Positions 42,102 to 51,855 are shown, numbered from the stretch's first letter. The stretch is DNA of 64,000 bases from Sporomusa silvacetica DSM 10669 (GCF_002257705.1 NZ_LSLK01000059.1:124001-188000), one strand, 5' to 3'. Notes: generated from the sequence alone by a model not told the origin. Numbers and translations are program-made.

Positions 42102-43023
42102 CGTCCACTCTCCTATAACTCACAATACGCTGTACAGCTCCGTCAACACCTACCTGAAACTTAAAACCCTCAGACTCTATTTTTTTTGAGGAGTATCGAA
42201 CATCCCCCATGTTACTTTTCCCGCGTAGTAGCTTTCGTAGTAAATATGGAACAGCTACAGGAAGATGCCATCTCTTAGTCGAAATTTCAGTTCTATTTCC
42301 CTTTAGAATAGCTCTATATAGATCCCACAACCCGGCAAAAGTATTCAATTTATGATCGTCATTTGCAACAAAAAAACATTCAGGATGTTCAACAGGCTTA
42401 CTAATAAAGTATATGGCAGCAGCAGCAACATCTTCGGCGTGAATTATATGTGCACACTCGCCACCTTTAATGAATACTTGGATCCACTCTTTCCAAGAAT
42501 CCTGTTGGGGAAGAGCAAGGGCGCCAGGTTTGTCCTCATCAATAACATTTGTTGGCCGTAAAACTACAACTTTGCACCCCGGAATCCCCATCATAACCAA
42601 CTGTTCGGCTGCCCATTTGCTTTTTTCATAACTATCTCCCGGGTTACAAGGAGTCATTTCATCAACCCATTTTTGTTGAGTAGCCCCTATTACGCCGGCG
42701 CTACTTACATGGCAGAAGTATTTCAAATTCGATTTATATGCAGATTCTATGAGTAACTTGGTACCCTCAACGTTTACTTTCCACATCAAACTCTGATTTT
42801 GTAACTCAGCCGCACAATGGAATAACATTTGCGCTCCATGAAGAAATTGATCCAATACAACAGAATCAACAATATCACCACGGAATACCTTTATCCCTGC
42901 AGGAATTTTTAGTTGTTTACGACTCAAAATGCGTACTTCATATCCCTCATCTAGTAACCACGATACAATCCTTTTACCAATCATACCAGTTGCTCCAGTA
43001 ACACATGCTACAGATAACTTCAT
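42082..43023 (-). CDS. NAD-dependent epimerase/dehydratase (extended SDR)
   Basis: 313 residues with CVTGATGMIGKRIVSWLLDE, LFHCAAELQNQSLMWKVNVE, HVSSAGVIGATQQKWVDEMT, the YxxxK site DSYEKSKWAAEQLV and LRPTNVIDED. A second nucleotide-sugar epimerase or reductase of this locus; the exact substrate cannot be read from the motifs. It resembles the SDR at 39192 only in the general fold. Coupled to the following GT4 gene by overlap. Confidence 0.8.
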   Translation of the reverse strand: MKLSVACVTGATGMIGKRIVSWLLDEGYEVRILSRKQLKIPAGIKVFRGDIVDSVVLDQFLHGAQMLFHCAAELQNQSLMWKVNVEGTKLLIESAYKSNLKYFCHVSSAGVIGATQQKWVDEMTPCNPGDSYEKSKWAAEQLVMMGIPGCKVVVLRPTNVIDEDKPGALALPQQDSWKEWIQVFIKGGECAHIIHAEDVAAAAIYFISKPVEHPECFFVANDDHKLNTFAGLWDLYRAILKGNRTEISTKRWHLPVAVPYLLRKLLRGKSNMGDVRYSSKKIESEGFKFQVGVDGAVQRIVSYRRVDDESTKR

Positions 43024-43153
43024 AAGTTGTAAGACACTCCTACTCGTATTAATTAAACTATGTTTACCTTTCGCATCATTTACAGAGGAATACCAAAATC
43101 GAACTCTGAGGAAAACTATTCAATACTTAACGGCTAGACTTCATTCCGCGCTA

Positions 43154-44656
43154 TCATGATTCAACTGGGTCACTCACTAATTTTAATAAAAATGGATAGG
43201 TTAGTTTCCACAAAGAAGCAAACAAAACTAACAAAATAATGCCTATACAAAACCTTGAAGTTATTTCACTTAGCAGAAAAAATTGTTGTAGATAATAAAC
43301 CTGTAGTTCAGCAATATATGGAATCACTATGCTAAATAACATCATCATTCCAAGAAAGAATACGAAACCAATTATTATATACCACTTGATATTAAGCAAC
43401 CGAGATGAAGAAATAAATACTATGGTTCCGAACAAAAATAAGAAAGCATTTACAACCCATGTGACCATGTACAAACTACCATTTAATAATATGCTACACC
43501 ATATGGCACAGCCTCCAAATATAATTCCGACTAAGGAAAACTTCAATATGGCTTTATTTCTATTGCATGCTGAAAAAATAGTGCTTGCCAATGAAACTAG
43601 AGCTAATGGAAGAATACGAATCATGCTGTCTTGTGCATACGGTATTCCCGGTGTAAAGCTAGGAAGCACAATCGGTATAACCGCCGGTATTAGAATATAT
43701 AAAATTATTATAATAAGTGAAAAGAAAAAAGTACGCTGGATAATATTTTCCATAAGCATTACCGCTATTGCTTTCAATTTAGTCCCGTTGCCGAAACTTT
43801 GAAGAAATATTGGAATGAATGTAGCATTTATAGTGTTAACAATCACCAATAAGTTAGCAATTAATAGAAATACTAAGGAATAATACCCTATCTCTTTGTT
43901 AGGAAAAGTAGCAATAACGATAGTACGATCTATTTCTAAAAGAATACCATAAAATATACCACCTAACCCTATCCAGCTCCCCTTGAAAACTATGAGTCTG
44001 AACGTCTCCCTATCAAAATTCCATCCAATTGGAAACAACCTTCTACTTATCAACCAAAGGACTAAAAGTATCATGCCAATTCCCTGGGCAGTCAAATAAC
44101 CGATGAGTCCCCATTCAGCAGCCCCATATACACTTAATATATTTACAATAATTGTATTAATCAAAATTGCTATGCATAAAAGTTTAAACTGAAAGAAATT
44201 ACGAAGTAATATTTGATAGAAAGAAAACAATTGAAAAAAAACATTAGTTACACAGAAAATAAAAAAAACAGTCTGCAATGTTGCGTCGGTGGTAAACAAG
44301 GAGAATACAGCTACTCCAATTGCGAAGATTAAGTTAACAACTATACTTAGCATCAGACTTTGTGAAATAAGATTCTGTTCGCCTATAGAATCCCGTTTCC
44401 CTCTGATGATCGGCATTTCCATATCAATTACTGATCTGAACGGAGATGTAAAATACATTGAATAGGATCGGACTAAGTCGATATGGGCAAGCATTCCTAC
44501 CAATTCTGGTCCTAGAATGTTATTAGTAATTAATCTTGATAGAACCGTCATCGCTTGGCCTAGCACAACCGTTATAGAGTAGTAGGCGGTAGGATGCACC
44601 AGTATAATTTTTAGTTTATTTATTAACGATCTTATAGCTAACACTAGTTTTACCAA
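43154..44656 (-). CDS. Polysaccharide flippase (Wzx-like, MOP superfamily)
   Basis: 500 residues with about 12-14 hydrophobic segments, for instance SITVVLGQAMTVLSRLITNN, ISQSLMLSIVVNLIFAIGVA, FFSLIIIILYILIPAVIPIV and FCIGIILLVLFASLWKLTYP. The arrangement of a charged short N-terminus, a helix with GPELVG and paired helices matches oligosaccharide flippases. It would move the undecaprenyl-linked repeat unit across the inner membrane. It lies next to the polymerase gene, as in most Wzx/Wzy loci. Confidence 0.85.
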   Translation of the reverse strand: MVKLVLAIRSLINKLKIILVHPTAYYSITVVLGQAMTVLSRLITNNILGPELVGMLAHIDLVRSYSMYFTSPFRSVIDMEMPIIRGKRDSIGEQNLISQSLMLSIVVNLIFAIGVAVFSLFTTDATLQTVFFIFCVTNVFFQLFSFYQILLRNFFQFKLLCIAILINTIIVNILSVYGAAEWGLIGYLTAQGIGMILLVLWLISRRLFPIGWNFDRETFRLIVFKGSWIGLGGIFYGILLEIDRTIVIATFPNKEIGYYSLVFLLIANLLVIVNTINATFIPIFLQSFGNGTKLKAIAVMLMENIIQRTFFFSLIIIILYILIPAVIPIVLPSFTPGIPYAQDSMIRILPLALVSLASTIFSACNRNKAILKFSLVGIIFGGCAIWCSILLNGSLYMVTWVVNAFLFLFGTIVFISSSRLLNIKWYIIIGFVFFLGMMMLFSIVIPYIAELQVYYLQQFFLLSEITSRFCIGIILLVLFASLWKLTYPFLLKLVSDPVES

Positions 44657-44729
44657 TACATTACAACCCTTATCCTGGATTTCTAGTTACCAATCCCAAT
44701 ATTGGTATCAACTAAATTGCCATTTAATT

Positions 44730-46016
44730 TTATACTTTAATCAACATTCCCAAGAAAGTTGCCAACAAAATTGCTACCACAAAATTAGGCACAATCAAAT
44801 AATTACCTGATATAGTAAGAGTTATAAGCAACATAATAAAAAGGTAAACTCCAGTCAGTCTCTGTGCTTTTATAAATATTATGAAGAGACTCATTAGTGC
44901 TCCGAAAACTATGAGTTCGATAATATAATAAGCACCCATATCTTGTACGAAAGGAGATAAAAAGGTACTAGCATTTAGACCAGATAGTGAGAATGACGCC
45001 CTATCCTTTTCAAGCCCTTCAATAAATTCTCTATCACCAAAATAATATATAAATAGGGAAAAGACAGTATAGGGAAAATTTTGATCTTCTGCTTCAGTGA
45101 CTAACTTTAGTACATCGAAGTTTATTGCTGAATACGAATAAAGCCAATTAAATGCAATATTGTCAACCCTACTTTCCATAAGATAACCAATGTCAAAAGT
45201 ATTAAGTTCATCACTTTGGCGAAACTCGCCTATCCATGCAAAACTAGTTATTCCTAAAGCAGTTACTGTAAACAATATTATTAAATTCTTCTTTGTAATC
45301 AATTTTTTTTCTCTATTAATCATATAAAATAACGCCAAAAAAATGCTAATCCGAAATATATCTCCGCGATTGAATTGCATTACACCAGAGAATAGGATCA
45401 AAGATATTACAATGGCATATCTTAACGATTTGGTAACATAAGGAATCATCATTAATAATATCCATTTTATAATTGCAAGTGCACCTGACATACCAGGCAC
45501 AGTAAATTCACTTTTGTCCTGGTATCGCAGAAGCGTATCCGAAAAAAAACGAAATCCTGCGATAGTATATATTTGCCATAAAATATATATGTATATTACC
45601 ATTAACAACAAAGAAATAATATTGGGGTTCAATTTTATTGGAAGATTAAAATTAATCCCGCTTATCTTTACACTTTCGCCTAGATATAAGAAACATCCAA
45701 AAACAATCGGTCCGATCAGCAAATAATATAAGTCAACGAATTCTTTTTCTCGTTGAAGATTACTTATATGATAAGTATTAAGTAAGAGAAAGAAACTAAA
45801 TACCAAAAAGAACCAATTGTGTAACTTTAGACCAGATTTCTTAATACTTTCAAAACTAATCCATATTATAATTAGTGAAATAAGTTGAAGTAATATGTTG
45901 ACAGGATTTAATTGGTTGGGCGTTTCATTGGAGAAAAGGAAATATACAATGATACCGCAGAAAAAATAGCATAGAAATTGGATAAAATTACGTGGTAATA
46001 AAGTTGTAGTACTCAT
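44730..46016 (-). CDS. O-antigen/capsule repeat-unit polymerase (Wzy-like)
   Basis: 428 residues, about 11 transmembrane segments (for example LCYFFCGIIVYFLFS, ISLLLMVIYIYILWQIYTIA, GVYLFIMLLITLTISGNYLI) with a large periplasmic loop between about residues 265 and 360 (GEFRQSDELNTFDIGYLMES, FIYYFGDREFIEGLEKDRAS). This is the topology of Wzy polymerases, whose sequences are too diverse for a motif call. Position beside wzx supports it. Very AT-rich. Confidence 0.78.
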   Translation of the reverse strand: MSTTTLLPRNFIQFLCYFFCGIIVYFLFSNETPNQLNPVNILLQLISLIIIWISFESIKKSGLKLHNWFFLVFSFFLLLNTYHISNLQREKEFVDLYYLLIGPIVFGCFLYLGESVKISGINFNLPIKLNPNIISLLLMVIYIYILWQIYTIAGFRFFSDTLLRYQDKSEFTVPGMSGALAIIKWILLMMIPYVTKSLRYAIVISLILFSGVMQFNRGDIFRISIFLALFYMINREKKLITKKNLIILFTVTALGITSFAWIGEFRQSDELNTFDIGYLMESRVDNIAFNWLYSYSAINFDVLKLVTEAEDQNFPYTVFSLFIYYFGDREFIEGLEKDRASFSLSGLNASTFLSPFVQDMGAYYIIELIVFGALMSLFIIFIKAQRLTGVYLFIMLLITLTISGNYLIVPNFVVAILLATFLGMLIKV

Positions 46017-46079
46017 CGTTAACTCCCTTAAAGAACATTCTAATCACACAAATATTCCACAAACTCTTTCAATAATATA

Positions 46080-47360
46080 TTAGACAATTAGCATCTTATC
46101 TAATATATTATCATTATCCTTTAGTACATGCTGATTATTTCGTATATACTCCCTAATAGGATATTTTTTTATATCATGGCGAACTTCTCTCCATGACGGA
46201 TGAATGAAACCCATATTAAACTTCCTGACTAAAAAGTTTCGGATCATCTCCTTTTCATGCGAAAATGGCCGCAATTCAATTGGAATGGGTTTGGTATCTG
46301 TACGCCCTAATATCTCCATATAGGCGTCAGCAGAAAGTTTAACAAAATCCACGCTTGGATCCCCGTAAGTATTATGGATAAACTGCGCCCGTAATTCTGC
46401 CTTAGAATTGCTAAATGATACTGAAGTTTCAAACTTAGATGGATCCAGTTCCGCCTCAATATTCATATCCGGATAAAATTCCGTCAGGCGAGTAATTGGG
46501 TAGTCAGGAATAAATTGTTGAGCAAACTCTCCCATAAATCCAAAACTAGGTTTCTCAATCATCCATGCTTCTACTGCAACCGAACTGGTATAAGTACCAA
46601 CAACATCAGCCATTGCAACTGCTTCCGCAGCTGTACCATCTGTACTGAAAATAACATTTCTATAATTTAAAAAATCGGCTTCGGTACTCTTATTACATAT
46701 TACTTCAGAAGGATGAGGCCTAATAACAAACAAAATGTTTGAATACTTCTCAGCAATCGGTTTAAAGTGTTTATAAAAGTATACTCTCAACATTTCAGCC
46801 CTCTGTTGCCTGATGGGATCCACAAAAGCACCACCAAAGTTAATGGCCATCAAGAAAACCCGCTCAAAATTGCTTGATATATGTAATTTTTTTCGAAGAT
46901 ATTCCTTTTCGTTCTTTATCGCATATATAATGGCCGCTCGTGGACAGCCAACTATCCTTATTTTATCTTCCTCTCCACCACGGGATAATAGAAGCTCTTT
47001 AAAACTACTTCCCCAACACAGATGATAAGCTGATCGCGCGTATTCATCAGCCAAAACCCACTTTTCAACTTGATGATCGGCCCAAATCTGTTCTTCGTGT
47101 CGATCAACGATTTTAATATCTGGGCTGTTTTTCAAAAAAGGACCTACTATGTCACGGTACACGAGACGCCTATATAAAAATGGAACTGAGATCACTTTCA
47201 CCTGTATTGAACGTGAGGCTTTGTGTACATCCCTTATACTACATACCCCTACGCTATAGCCTCGTTCTATTAATTCCTTTGCTATTACTAATAATCCAAG
47301 CATTTCACGCTGTACATGTTCATACAATAAAAGAAAATCAATTGCCTTCACTAATTGCAC
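46080..47360 (-). CDS. Surface carbohydrate biosynthesis protein of GT-B-like fold (function unassigned)
   Basis: 426 residues, soluble. It opens AIDFLLLYEHVQREMLGLLV, typical of surface carbohydrate biosynthesis proteins that resemble CDP-glycerol transferases or GT-B enzymes. The second half has VGCPRAAIIYAI, FVIRPHPSEVICN, FSTDGTAAEAVAMADVVGTY and TSSVAVEAWMIEKPSFGFMG, a nucleotide-binding pattern. It lies between the polymerase gene and a pyruvyltransferase gene and downstream of the nonulosonate operon. As no known sialyltransferase family is visible, it is a candidate for adding the nonulosonate. That is inference. Confidence 0.6.
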   Translation of the reverse strand: MQLVKAIDFLLLYEHVQREMLGLLVIAKELIERGYSVGVCSIRDVHKASRSIQVKVISVPFLYRRLVYRDIVGPFLKNSPDIKIVDRHEEQIWADHQVEKWVLADEYARSAYHLCWGSSFKELLLSRGGEEDKIRIVGCPRAAIIYAIKNEKEYLRKKLHISSNFERVFLMAINFGGAFVDPIRQQRAEMLRVYFYKHFKPIAEKYSNILFVIRPHPSEVICNKSTEADFLNYRNVIFSTDGTAAEAVAMADVVGTYTSSVAVEAWMIEKPSFGFMGEFAQQFIPDYPITRLTEFYPDMNIEAELDPSKFETSVSFSNSKAELRAQFIHNTYGDPSVDFVKLSADAYMEILGRTDTKPIPIELRPFSHEKEMIRNFLVRKFNMGFIHPSWREVRHDIKKYPIREYIRNNQHVLKDNDNILDKMLIV

Positions 47361-47363
47361 CTC

Positions 47364-48521
47364 TTAACAATTTATCCATTCTGCCATAACCTTATGGAAG
47401 AAATTAATTTTTTGTTGCAGTCCCATGTTAATTTCTTTATATTTTTTTACTATATCTTCTTTATTTTTTAAAGACGCTCTTGTCATATCGTTAAGTTTAT
47501 GGCTAAATCCTGCTTCGTTGACATGAACACTTCGCTCACTAAGATCTAGTTCTCTATATAAATTATCGATTTGGATATAATTAACGAGCCCAATTGTCGG
47601 CACGTTAAAACCAATGGGGCAAACATTTGCATGAAATCTCATCCCTAGAACCAAATCGCACTTTCTATATAAATCAAAAATGTATTCTTGCGCTCCCTTA
47701 CCATGTAGATAGGGTGCCATAGTAATGCGATTACGCCGATAGCTATCATTCACGGCATTCAATATATCTGAGACTACACCAATATCTCGGAAAATATGGG
47801 GAATAAAAATGAAATGTAGCTCAGAATTGGATTCAAGGCTATCATTTACAAACTGTGAAAAGTCAATGATAAATTCTTCGTACCTGATTCTTTTTGAACT
47901 TATCCCATCCAATTTAAAACGGACATCCAACATATCCCCTGCGATATTAACAGCTACAACTTGCTTGCCTAAGGGTAGTTCCGGATGAAAATAATTTTCC
48001 ACCTGAGTAAAAAAACCTCCGTCAGGAACTCTATATATTCGCTCAGCATATTTTTTGCCAATATATTGATTCACTGAATCCCATGATCCGTCATTTCTCA
48101 CGGAAACAAGAAATTGTGGTAACGAAAGTACATAGTCTAAAAAATCTCGAAATTTACTGACGTTTTGTTCACTGACTCCTTGCCCGGGGTCACAGCCCAA
48201 AGCATAAAATACAATTGGTGTATTAATCTTTTTCAAAAGGTCAATACTTATGTCAATTGAAGTCCCTGTACAGGAGTTCTCAACCCACATCTCAAAATAA
48301 TTACCTCCACCGATCATAACCAAATCATGCTGGTTAGCCAGTTCCGCAAACTGGTCATCAAACTTGCGTTGCTTCCAATAAAACTCTCGTATTTCCAAGT
48401 TCGTAAATTCTAGTTCTACACCTAGGTTTTTCGCCAAAGTACTTCTTGTTCCACAGTGGTTAGCATTATCTCCAATATTGCCTTCGAAACTGGCTAACTG
48501 CAGGATTTTTAGTTTTCTCAT
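47364..48521 (-). CDS. Polysaccharide pyruvyl transferase family protein
   Basis: 385 residues from ATG 48521 (GAGGGG 9 nt upstream). Visible are LQLASFEGNIGDNANHCGTR at the N-terminus, HDLVMIGGGNYFEMW, VFYALGCDPGQG, RNDGSWDSVNQYIG and a C-terminal LVLGMRFHANVCPIGFNVPT, the pattern of the WcaK/CsaB family, which ketal-links pyruvate to sugars or is structurally related to glycosyltransferases. Whether this one uses phosphoenolpyruvate cannot be told by eye. Confidence 0.82.
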   Translation of the reverse strand: MRKLKILQLASFEGNIGDNANHCGTRSTLAKNLGVELEFTNLEIREFYWKQRKFDDQFAELANQHDLVMIGGGNYFEMWVENSCTGTSIDISIDLLKKINTPIVFYALGCDPGQGVSEQNVSKFRDFLDYVLSLPQFLVSVRNDGSWDSVNQYIGKKYAERIYRVPDGGFFTQVENYFHPELPLGKQVVAVNIAGDMLDVRFKLDGISSKRIRYEEFIIDFSQFVNDSLESNSELHFIFIPHIFRDIGVVSDILNAVNDSYRRNRITMAPYLHGKGAQEYIFDLYRKCDLVLGMRFHANVCPIGFNVPTIGLVNYIQIDNLYRELDLSERSVHVNEAGFSHKLNDMTRASLKNKEDIVKKYKEINMGLQQKINFFHKVMAEWINC

Positions 48522-48555
48522 GTCCATCATCCCCTCATAGTCTTGGAGTATAATA

Positions 48556-49197
48556 CTAGATGTCAAGCCAATTCTTAATTATCTTCAGACCTAATGTTCC
48601 ACTCTTTTCCGGGTGAAACTGGCAACCGTAGAGGTTGCCTGATTTAATAGCCGCAGATATTAACCGTCCATTATAAAAAGTGTCTGCTAATCTAGCCTCA
48701 TCATTATGTGGAACCGCAGTATAAGAGTGAACAAAGTATACTGAGCAACCAGCGTCAATACTACTAAGAATACTATCTTTCCACCCATTTCTTTTTGAGG
48801 GAATCTGCAATAAATTCCAACCGATATGAGGAATCTTATGTGAATTTCCTTCGATATCTGTCGGTGGTATTGCTTGAACGATACCTGGTATAAGTCCCAA
48901 CCCTTCATTTATCCCGAATTCTTCACTAGAGTCCAACATCATCTGCATACCTAAACAGATACCTAAGAAAGGTCGCTCTTTCGCTGCGAACTCTCTAATG
49001 GCATTCACAAGTCCTTTTCTTCTTAAGCCCTCCATACCATCAGCAAACGCACCCACCCCAGGCAATACAAGCCGTTCGGCAGCCATAACATCAGCCGGGC
49101 TGTCAGTTATATAAACTTCAGCACCACAATATTCTAGTGCACGACAAATACTCAACAAATTGCTCAACCCATAGTCAACTACTATAACTTTATTCAC
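48556..49197 (-). CDS. hisH: HisH-like glutamine amidotransferase subunit of a sugar-amidination complex
   Basis: 213 residues from GTG 49197 (AGGAG 8 nt upstream). Class I glutaminase with VLPGVGAFADGMEGLRRKGL, the nucleophile cysteine in FLGICLGMQMMLDSS, and the His-Glu pair in YGCQFHPEKSGTLG, so it should release ammonia from glutamine. It overlaps hisF by 8 nt. The lack of any other histidine gene and the presence of a WbpG-like gene mean it most likely feeds ammonia to sugar amidination, as HisH2/HisF2 do in Pseudomonas O-antigen loci, not histidine synthesis. Confidence 0.88.
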   Translation of the reverse strand: MNKVIVVDYGLSNLLSICRALEYCGAEVYITDSPADVMAAERLVLPGVGAFADGMEGLRRKGLVNAIREFAAKERPFLGICLGMQMMLDSSEEFGINEGLGLIPGIVQAIPPTDIEGNSHKIPHIGWNLLQIPSKRNGWKDSILSSIDAGCSVYFVHSYTAVPHNDEARLADTFYNGRLISAAIKSGNLYGCQFHPEKSGTLGLKIIKNWLDI

Positions 49198-49951
49198 AGT
49201 CAATTCTCCTAACTGCTACCCCTTTTGCTAATGCTTGTTCACGTACCTCACCTACTGTCAGTTTACCATAATGCAACACATGAGCCATCGCTACTGCATC
49301 AACATGACCTGAACTAACAACCTCAAAAAGGTGTTCCATTCTCCCCATCCCACCACTGGCAATGACCGGGATAGGTACTGCATCCGTTACTGCGCGTACC
49401 AAATGGCAATCAAACCCTTTTGCAACCCCCTCACAGTCAACAGAGGTAAGTAAAATTTCTCCCGCTCCAAGTGCACAGCCGCGTTTTGCCCATTCCATGA
49501 CATCCATTCCAGTTTTTTCACGACCGTTGTCGTAATATGCTTCCCAAGAACCAGGACAATTTTGTTTTGCCTCGATTGATAAAACCATACACTGTGATCC
49601 AAACTTTTTGGCCACAGCAGAAATTAGCTGTGGTTCTTTTAAAGCGGCTGTATTAATTGCTACTTTATCAGCACCAGCACGCAAAACTTCCGCAGCATCT
49701 TCCACTGATCTTATGCCCCCACCAACCGTAATCGGAACAAAAACGTCTTCGGTTGTTCGCTTAACAATATTCAATATTTTTGTCCGTTCATACAAACTGG
49801 CTACGATATCCATATAGAGTATTTCATCAATACCATCATCGTAGTACTTTTTTGCGAATTCATTTGGATCGCCGATCTTCCGTAATCCTTCTAGCTGAAT
49901 TCCCTTTATAAGATGTGTACTCTTAATATCCATTCTAGCAATTAATCGCAT
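49190..49951 (-). CDS. hisF: HisF-like ammonia-channel subunit with altered catalytic residue
   Basis: 253-residue TIM barrel: LIARMDIKSTHLIKGIQLEG, DEILYMDIVASLYERTKIL, VPITVGGGIRSVEDAAEVLR, AGADKVAINTAALKEP, VDCEGVAKGFD and PVIASGGMGRMEHLFEV. The first catalytic Asp is kept (Asp8), but the second, Asp130 of Thermotoga HisF in an AIDAKR context, is Glu127 here (SIEAKQ), and DGR near the phosphate site is STH. This suits a partner of HisH whose cyclase chemistry is not needed. It sits between neuA and hisH. Confidence 0.88.
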   Translation of the reverse strand: MRLIARMDIKSTHLIKGIQLEGLRKIGDPNEFAKKYYDDGIDEILYMDIVASLYERTKILNIVKRTTEDVFVPITVGGGIRSVEDAAEVLRAGADKVAINTAALKEPQLISAVAKKFGSQCMVLSIEAKQNCPGSWEAYYDNGREKTGMDVMEWAKRGCALGAGEILLTSVDCEGVAKGFDCHLVRAVTDAVPIPVIASGGMGRMEHLFEVVSSGHVDAVAMAHVLHYGKLTVGEVREQALAKGVAVRRIDCE

Positions 49952-50011
49952 GGGCGAGCATCCCTTTCTACATCGCGTGTTCTAGCACTTAATAAAATCA
50001 TCTGAGATTCT

Positions 50012-50701
50012 CTAATATTTGTTGGCCCTTTTTAGAATCTGTTGTGCAATAAGCAAATCTAGTTCGCTGTCTATATCAATGCTCACTTCAGTTTCCATAG
50101 GAAAAAGATAGACAGGCTCAACGTAAAAGCGTTCAAACATCCGGAAGTCTTTAGGCGACAAAATGTACATAGCTCCATTAGGTCGATAAGCTTTAGGCAT
50201 TACCTGTCTTGGTTGCTCCATAAAATTCCATCCCTTAATAGGTTGGAATATCCCTTCTTGATCAACCAATACTTTATATGGATGGTGTTCACATTGTACT
50301 ACACTGATACCGCTTGCACTTCCTGAAGTTAAGAACTTGCTAATAAACTCATCAAGGTGATCAGAAGTTCTCAACGGAGATGTTGGTTGCATTAAAACAA
50401 AATACTCAGGTAAAGCTTTTTTTTCTATGACTTCCAATGCATGAATCACCACATCCCGACTTAGAGCATGATCAGTAGCTAATTCGTTCGGTCTATCCAC
50501 TATAACGGCTCCATACATCCGACTAACAGCCTTAATTTCTTCATCTTCAGTCGTTACCACTACACTATTTATCCATTTACACTTTTTAGCGGCTTCAATA
50601 GTATAAGCAATCAAAGGTTTTCCATTAAGATCCCTTACGTTTTTCCGCAACACACCTTTAGAACCACCACGTGCAGTAATTATAGCAATTATATTAATCA
50701 T
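50012..50701 (-). CDS. neuA: CMP-nonulosonate synthetase (acylneuraminate cytidylyltransferase)
   Basis: 229 residues: the CTP-binding N-terminus IIAIITARGGSKGVLRKNVR, DLNGKPLIAYTIEAAK, VVVTTEDEEIKAVSRMYGA, VLMQPTSPLRTSDHLDEF, YRPNGAMYIL and the metal motif SIDIDSELDLLIAQQ. It activates a nonulosonic acid (neuraminic, legionaminic or relative) with CTP. It overlaps neuC by 4 nt and is the third of a neuB-neuC-neuA run. Confidence 0.92.
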   Translation of the reverse strand: MINIIAIITARGGSKGVLRKNVRDLNGKPLIAYTIEAAKKCKWINSVVVTTEDEEIKAVSRMYGAVIVDRPNELATDHALSRDVVIHALEVIEKKALPEYFVLMQPTSPLRTSDHLDEFISKFLTSGSASGISVVQCEHHPYKVLVDQEGIFQPIKGWNFMEQPRQVMPKAYRPNGAMYILSPKDFRMFERFYVEPVYLFPMETEVSIDIDSELDLLIAQQILKRANKY

Positions 50702-51855
50702 TTTGTCTGGTAATGCAGGTCACAAAATCGTTTTTGCTTTGGAGCATTCCACACAGATGCCTCCTCTAGCAAAGTCTTAAATGACTGTGCACTATTCCCT
50801 TGTCCAAAATAACAACTTGATTGCTTAGTGGAAATACTCCCTAGACCCCGAATTGCATTAAGTATCTCTTCTTCATCGCCGTTTACATTAACTATCATTT
50901 CATGTGTAAAACGATCCTGTTGGCGAGTCCCAATGTTTATACAAGGAACAGCATACACCGGCGCTTCACGAATACCCGAGCTTGAGTTTCCTAAAATAAA
51001 ATCTGCGTGTTTTAACAACGTCAAAAAATATTCGAACCTTAAGGATGGGAAAAAACGAAATTTAGGATTATCTCGTATTCGCTCATATGCTGAAAAAATA
51101 TATTCGTTGCCAGCATCGTTATTGGGGTATATTACTATATAATCCCGATTACTTTTTATTGCTGCGGAAACCAAATTATTTGCTTGCTTTGCAATTGCAT
51201 CATTCTCAGTTGTTACGGTATGAAACAATATAATACCATATTTTTGAAAATTAATTTCATAGCGTATTTTCACCTCGTCTAGAGTAGGTAATTTTTCAGA
51301 TAACATAATGTCTATATCCGGCGAACCTATTATAAACACTGCGTCAGGGCTTTCTCCCATCTGCAACAGCCTATTTTTCGCCTCCTCATTTGCAACATAA
51401 TGCAAGTGAGATAATTTAGATACAGAGTGTCTAATAAGTCCGTCTATAGTACCTGAAACTTCTCCCCCTTCAATGTGCGCCACCAAGATATTATTGAGCG
51501 CCCCAACTATAGCACCAGCTAATGCCTCAATTCGATCTCCGTGAACAACAATCATATCTGGCTTTGATTCGTGAACAAACCTTGACAATCCACCAACTGT
51601 ATTAGATAAAACTAAATCCATTGGCTCACCGTCGATCTGGTTCATAAATACGTGAATATGTTGAAAATTGGCATCTAAGACTTCTTGGACGGTGTAGCCA
51701 TATTTCGCCATGGTATGCATCCCAGTTACAAAGATGGAGCATTCCAGTAAGGAGGATTCATCAACTGACTTCATTAAAGGTTTAAGTTTACCAAAATCAG
51801 CGCGTGTTCCAGTAAGGAATAATACTTTTTTCTTTACAACAGACCGTTTATCCAT
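50698..51855 (-). CDS. neuC: Hydrolysing UDP-HexNAc 2-epimerase (NeuC/LegG type)
   Basis: 385 residues of the UDP-hydrolysing epimerase family: KVLFLTGTRADFGKLKPLMK, IVVHGDRIEALAGAIVGALN, VAHIEGGEVSGTIDGLIRHS, LFHTVTTENDAIAKQANNLV and FILGNSSSGIREAPVYAVPC. It releases ManNAc from UDP-GlcNAc (NeuC) or the 6-deoxy-diacetamido analogue (LegG); the two cannot be separated by eye. No LegC-type aminotransferase or LegH-type acetyltransferase gene is in the window, which favours NeuC. Overlaps neuB by 8 nt. Confidence 0.88.
   Translation of the reverse strand: MDKRSVVKKKVLFLTGTRADFGKLKPLMKSVDESSLLECSIFVTGMHTMAKYGYTVQEVLDANFQHIHVFMNQIDGEPMDLVLSNTVGGLSRFVHESKPDMIVVHGDRIEALAGAIVGALNNILVAHIEGGEVSGTIDGLIRHSVSKLSHLHYVANEEAKNRLLQMGESPDAVFIIGSPDIDIMLSEKLPTLDEVKIRYEINFQKYGIILFHTVTTENDAIAKQANNLVSAAIKSNRDYIVIYPNNDAGNEYIFSAYERIRDNPKFRFFPSLRFEYFLTLLKHADFILGNSSSGIREAPVYAVPCINIGTRQQDRFTHEMIVNVNGDEEEILNAIRGLGSISTKQSSCYFGQGNSAQSFKTLLEEASVWNAPKQKRFCDLHYQTK

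Noticed and set aside
48556..49951. HisH and HisF as part of histidine biosynthesis
   Set aside because: No other his gene is near, HisF lacks the second catalytic Asp, and a WbpG-like partner is encoded in the same operon.
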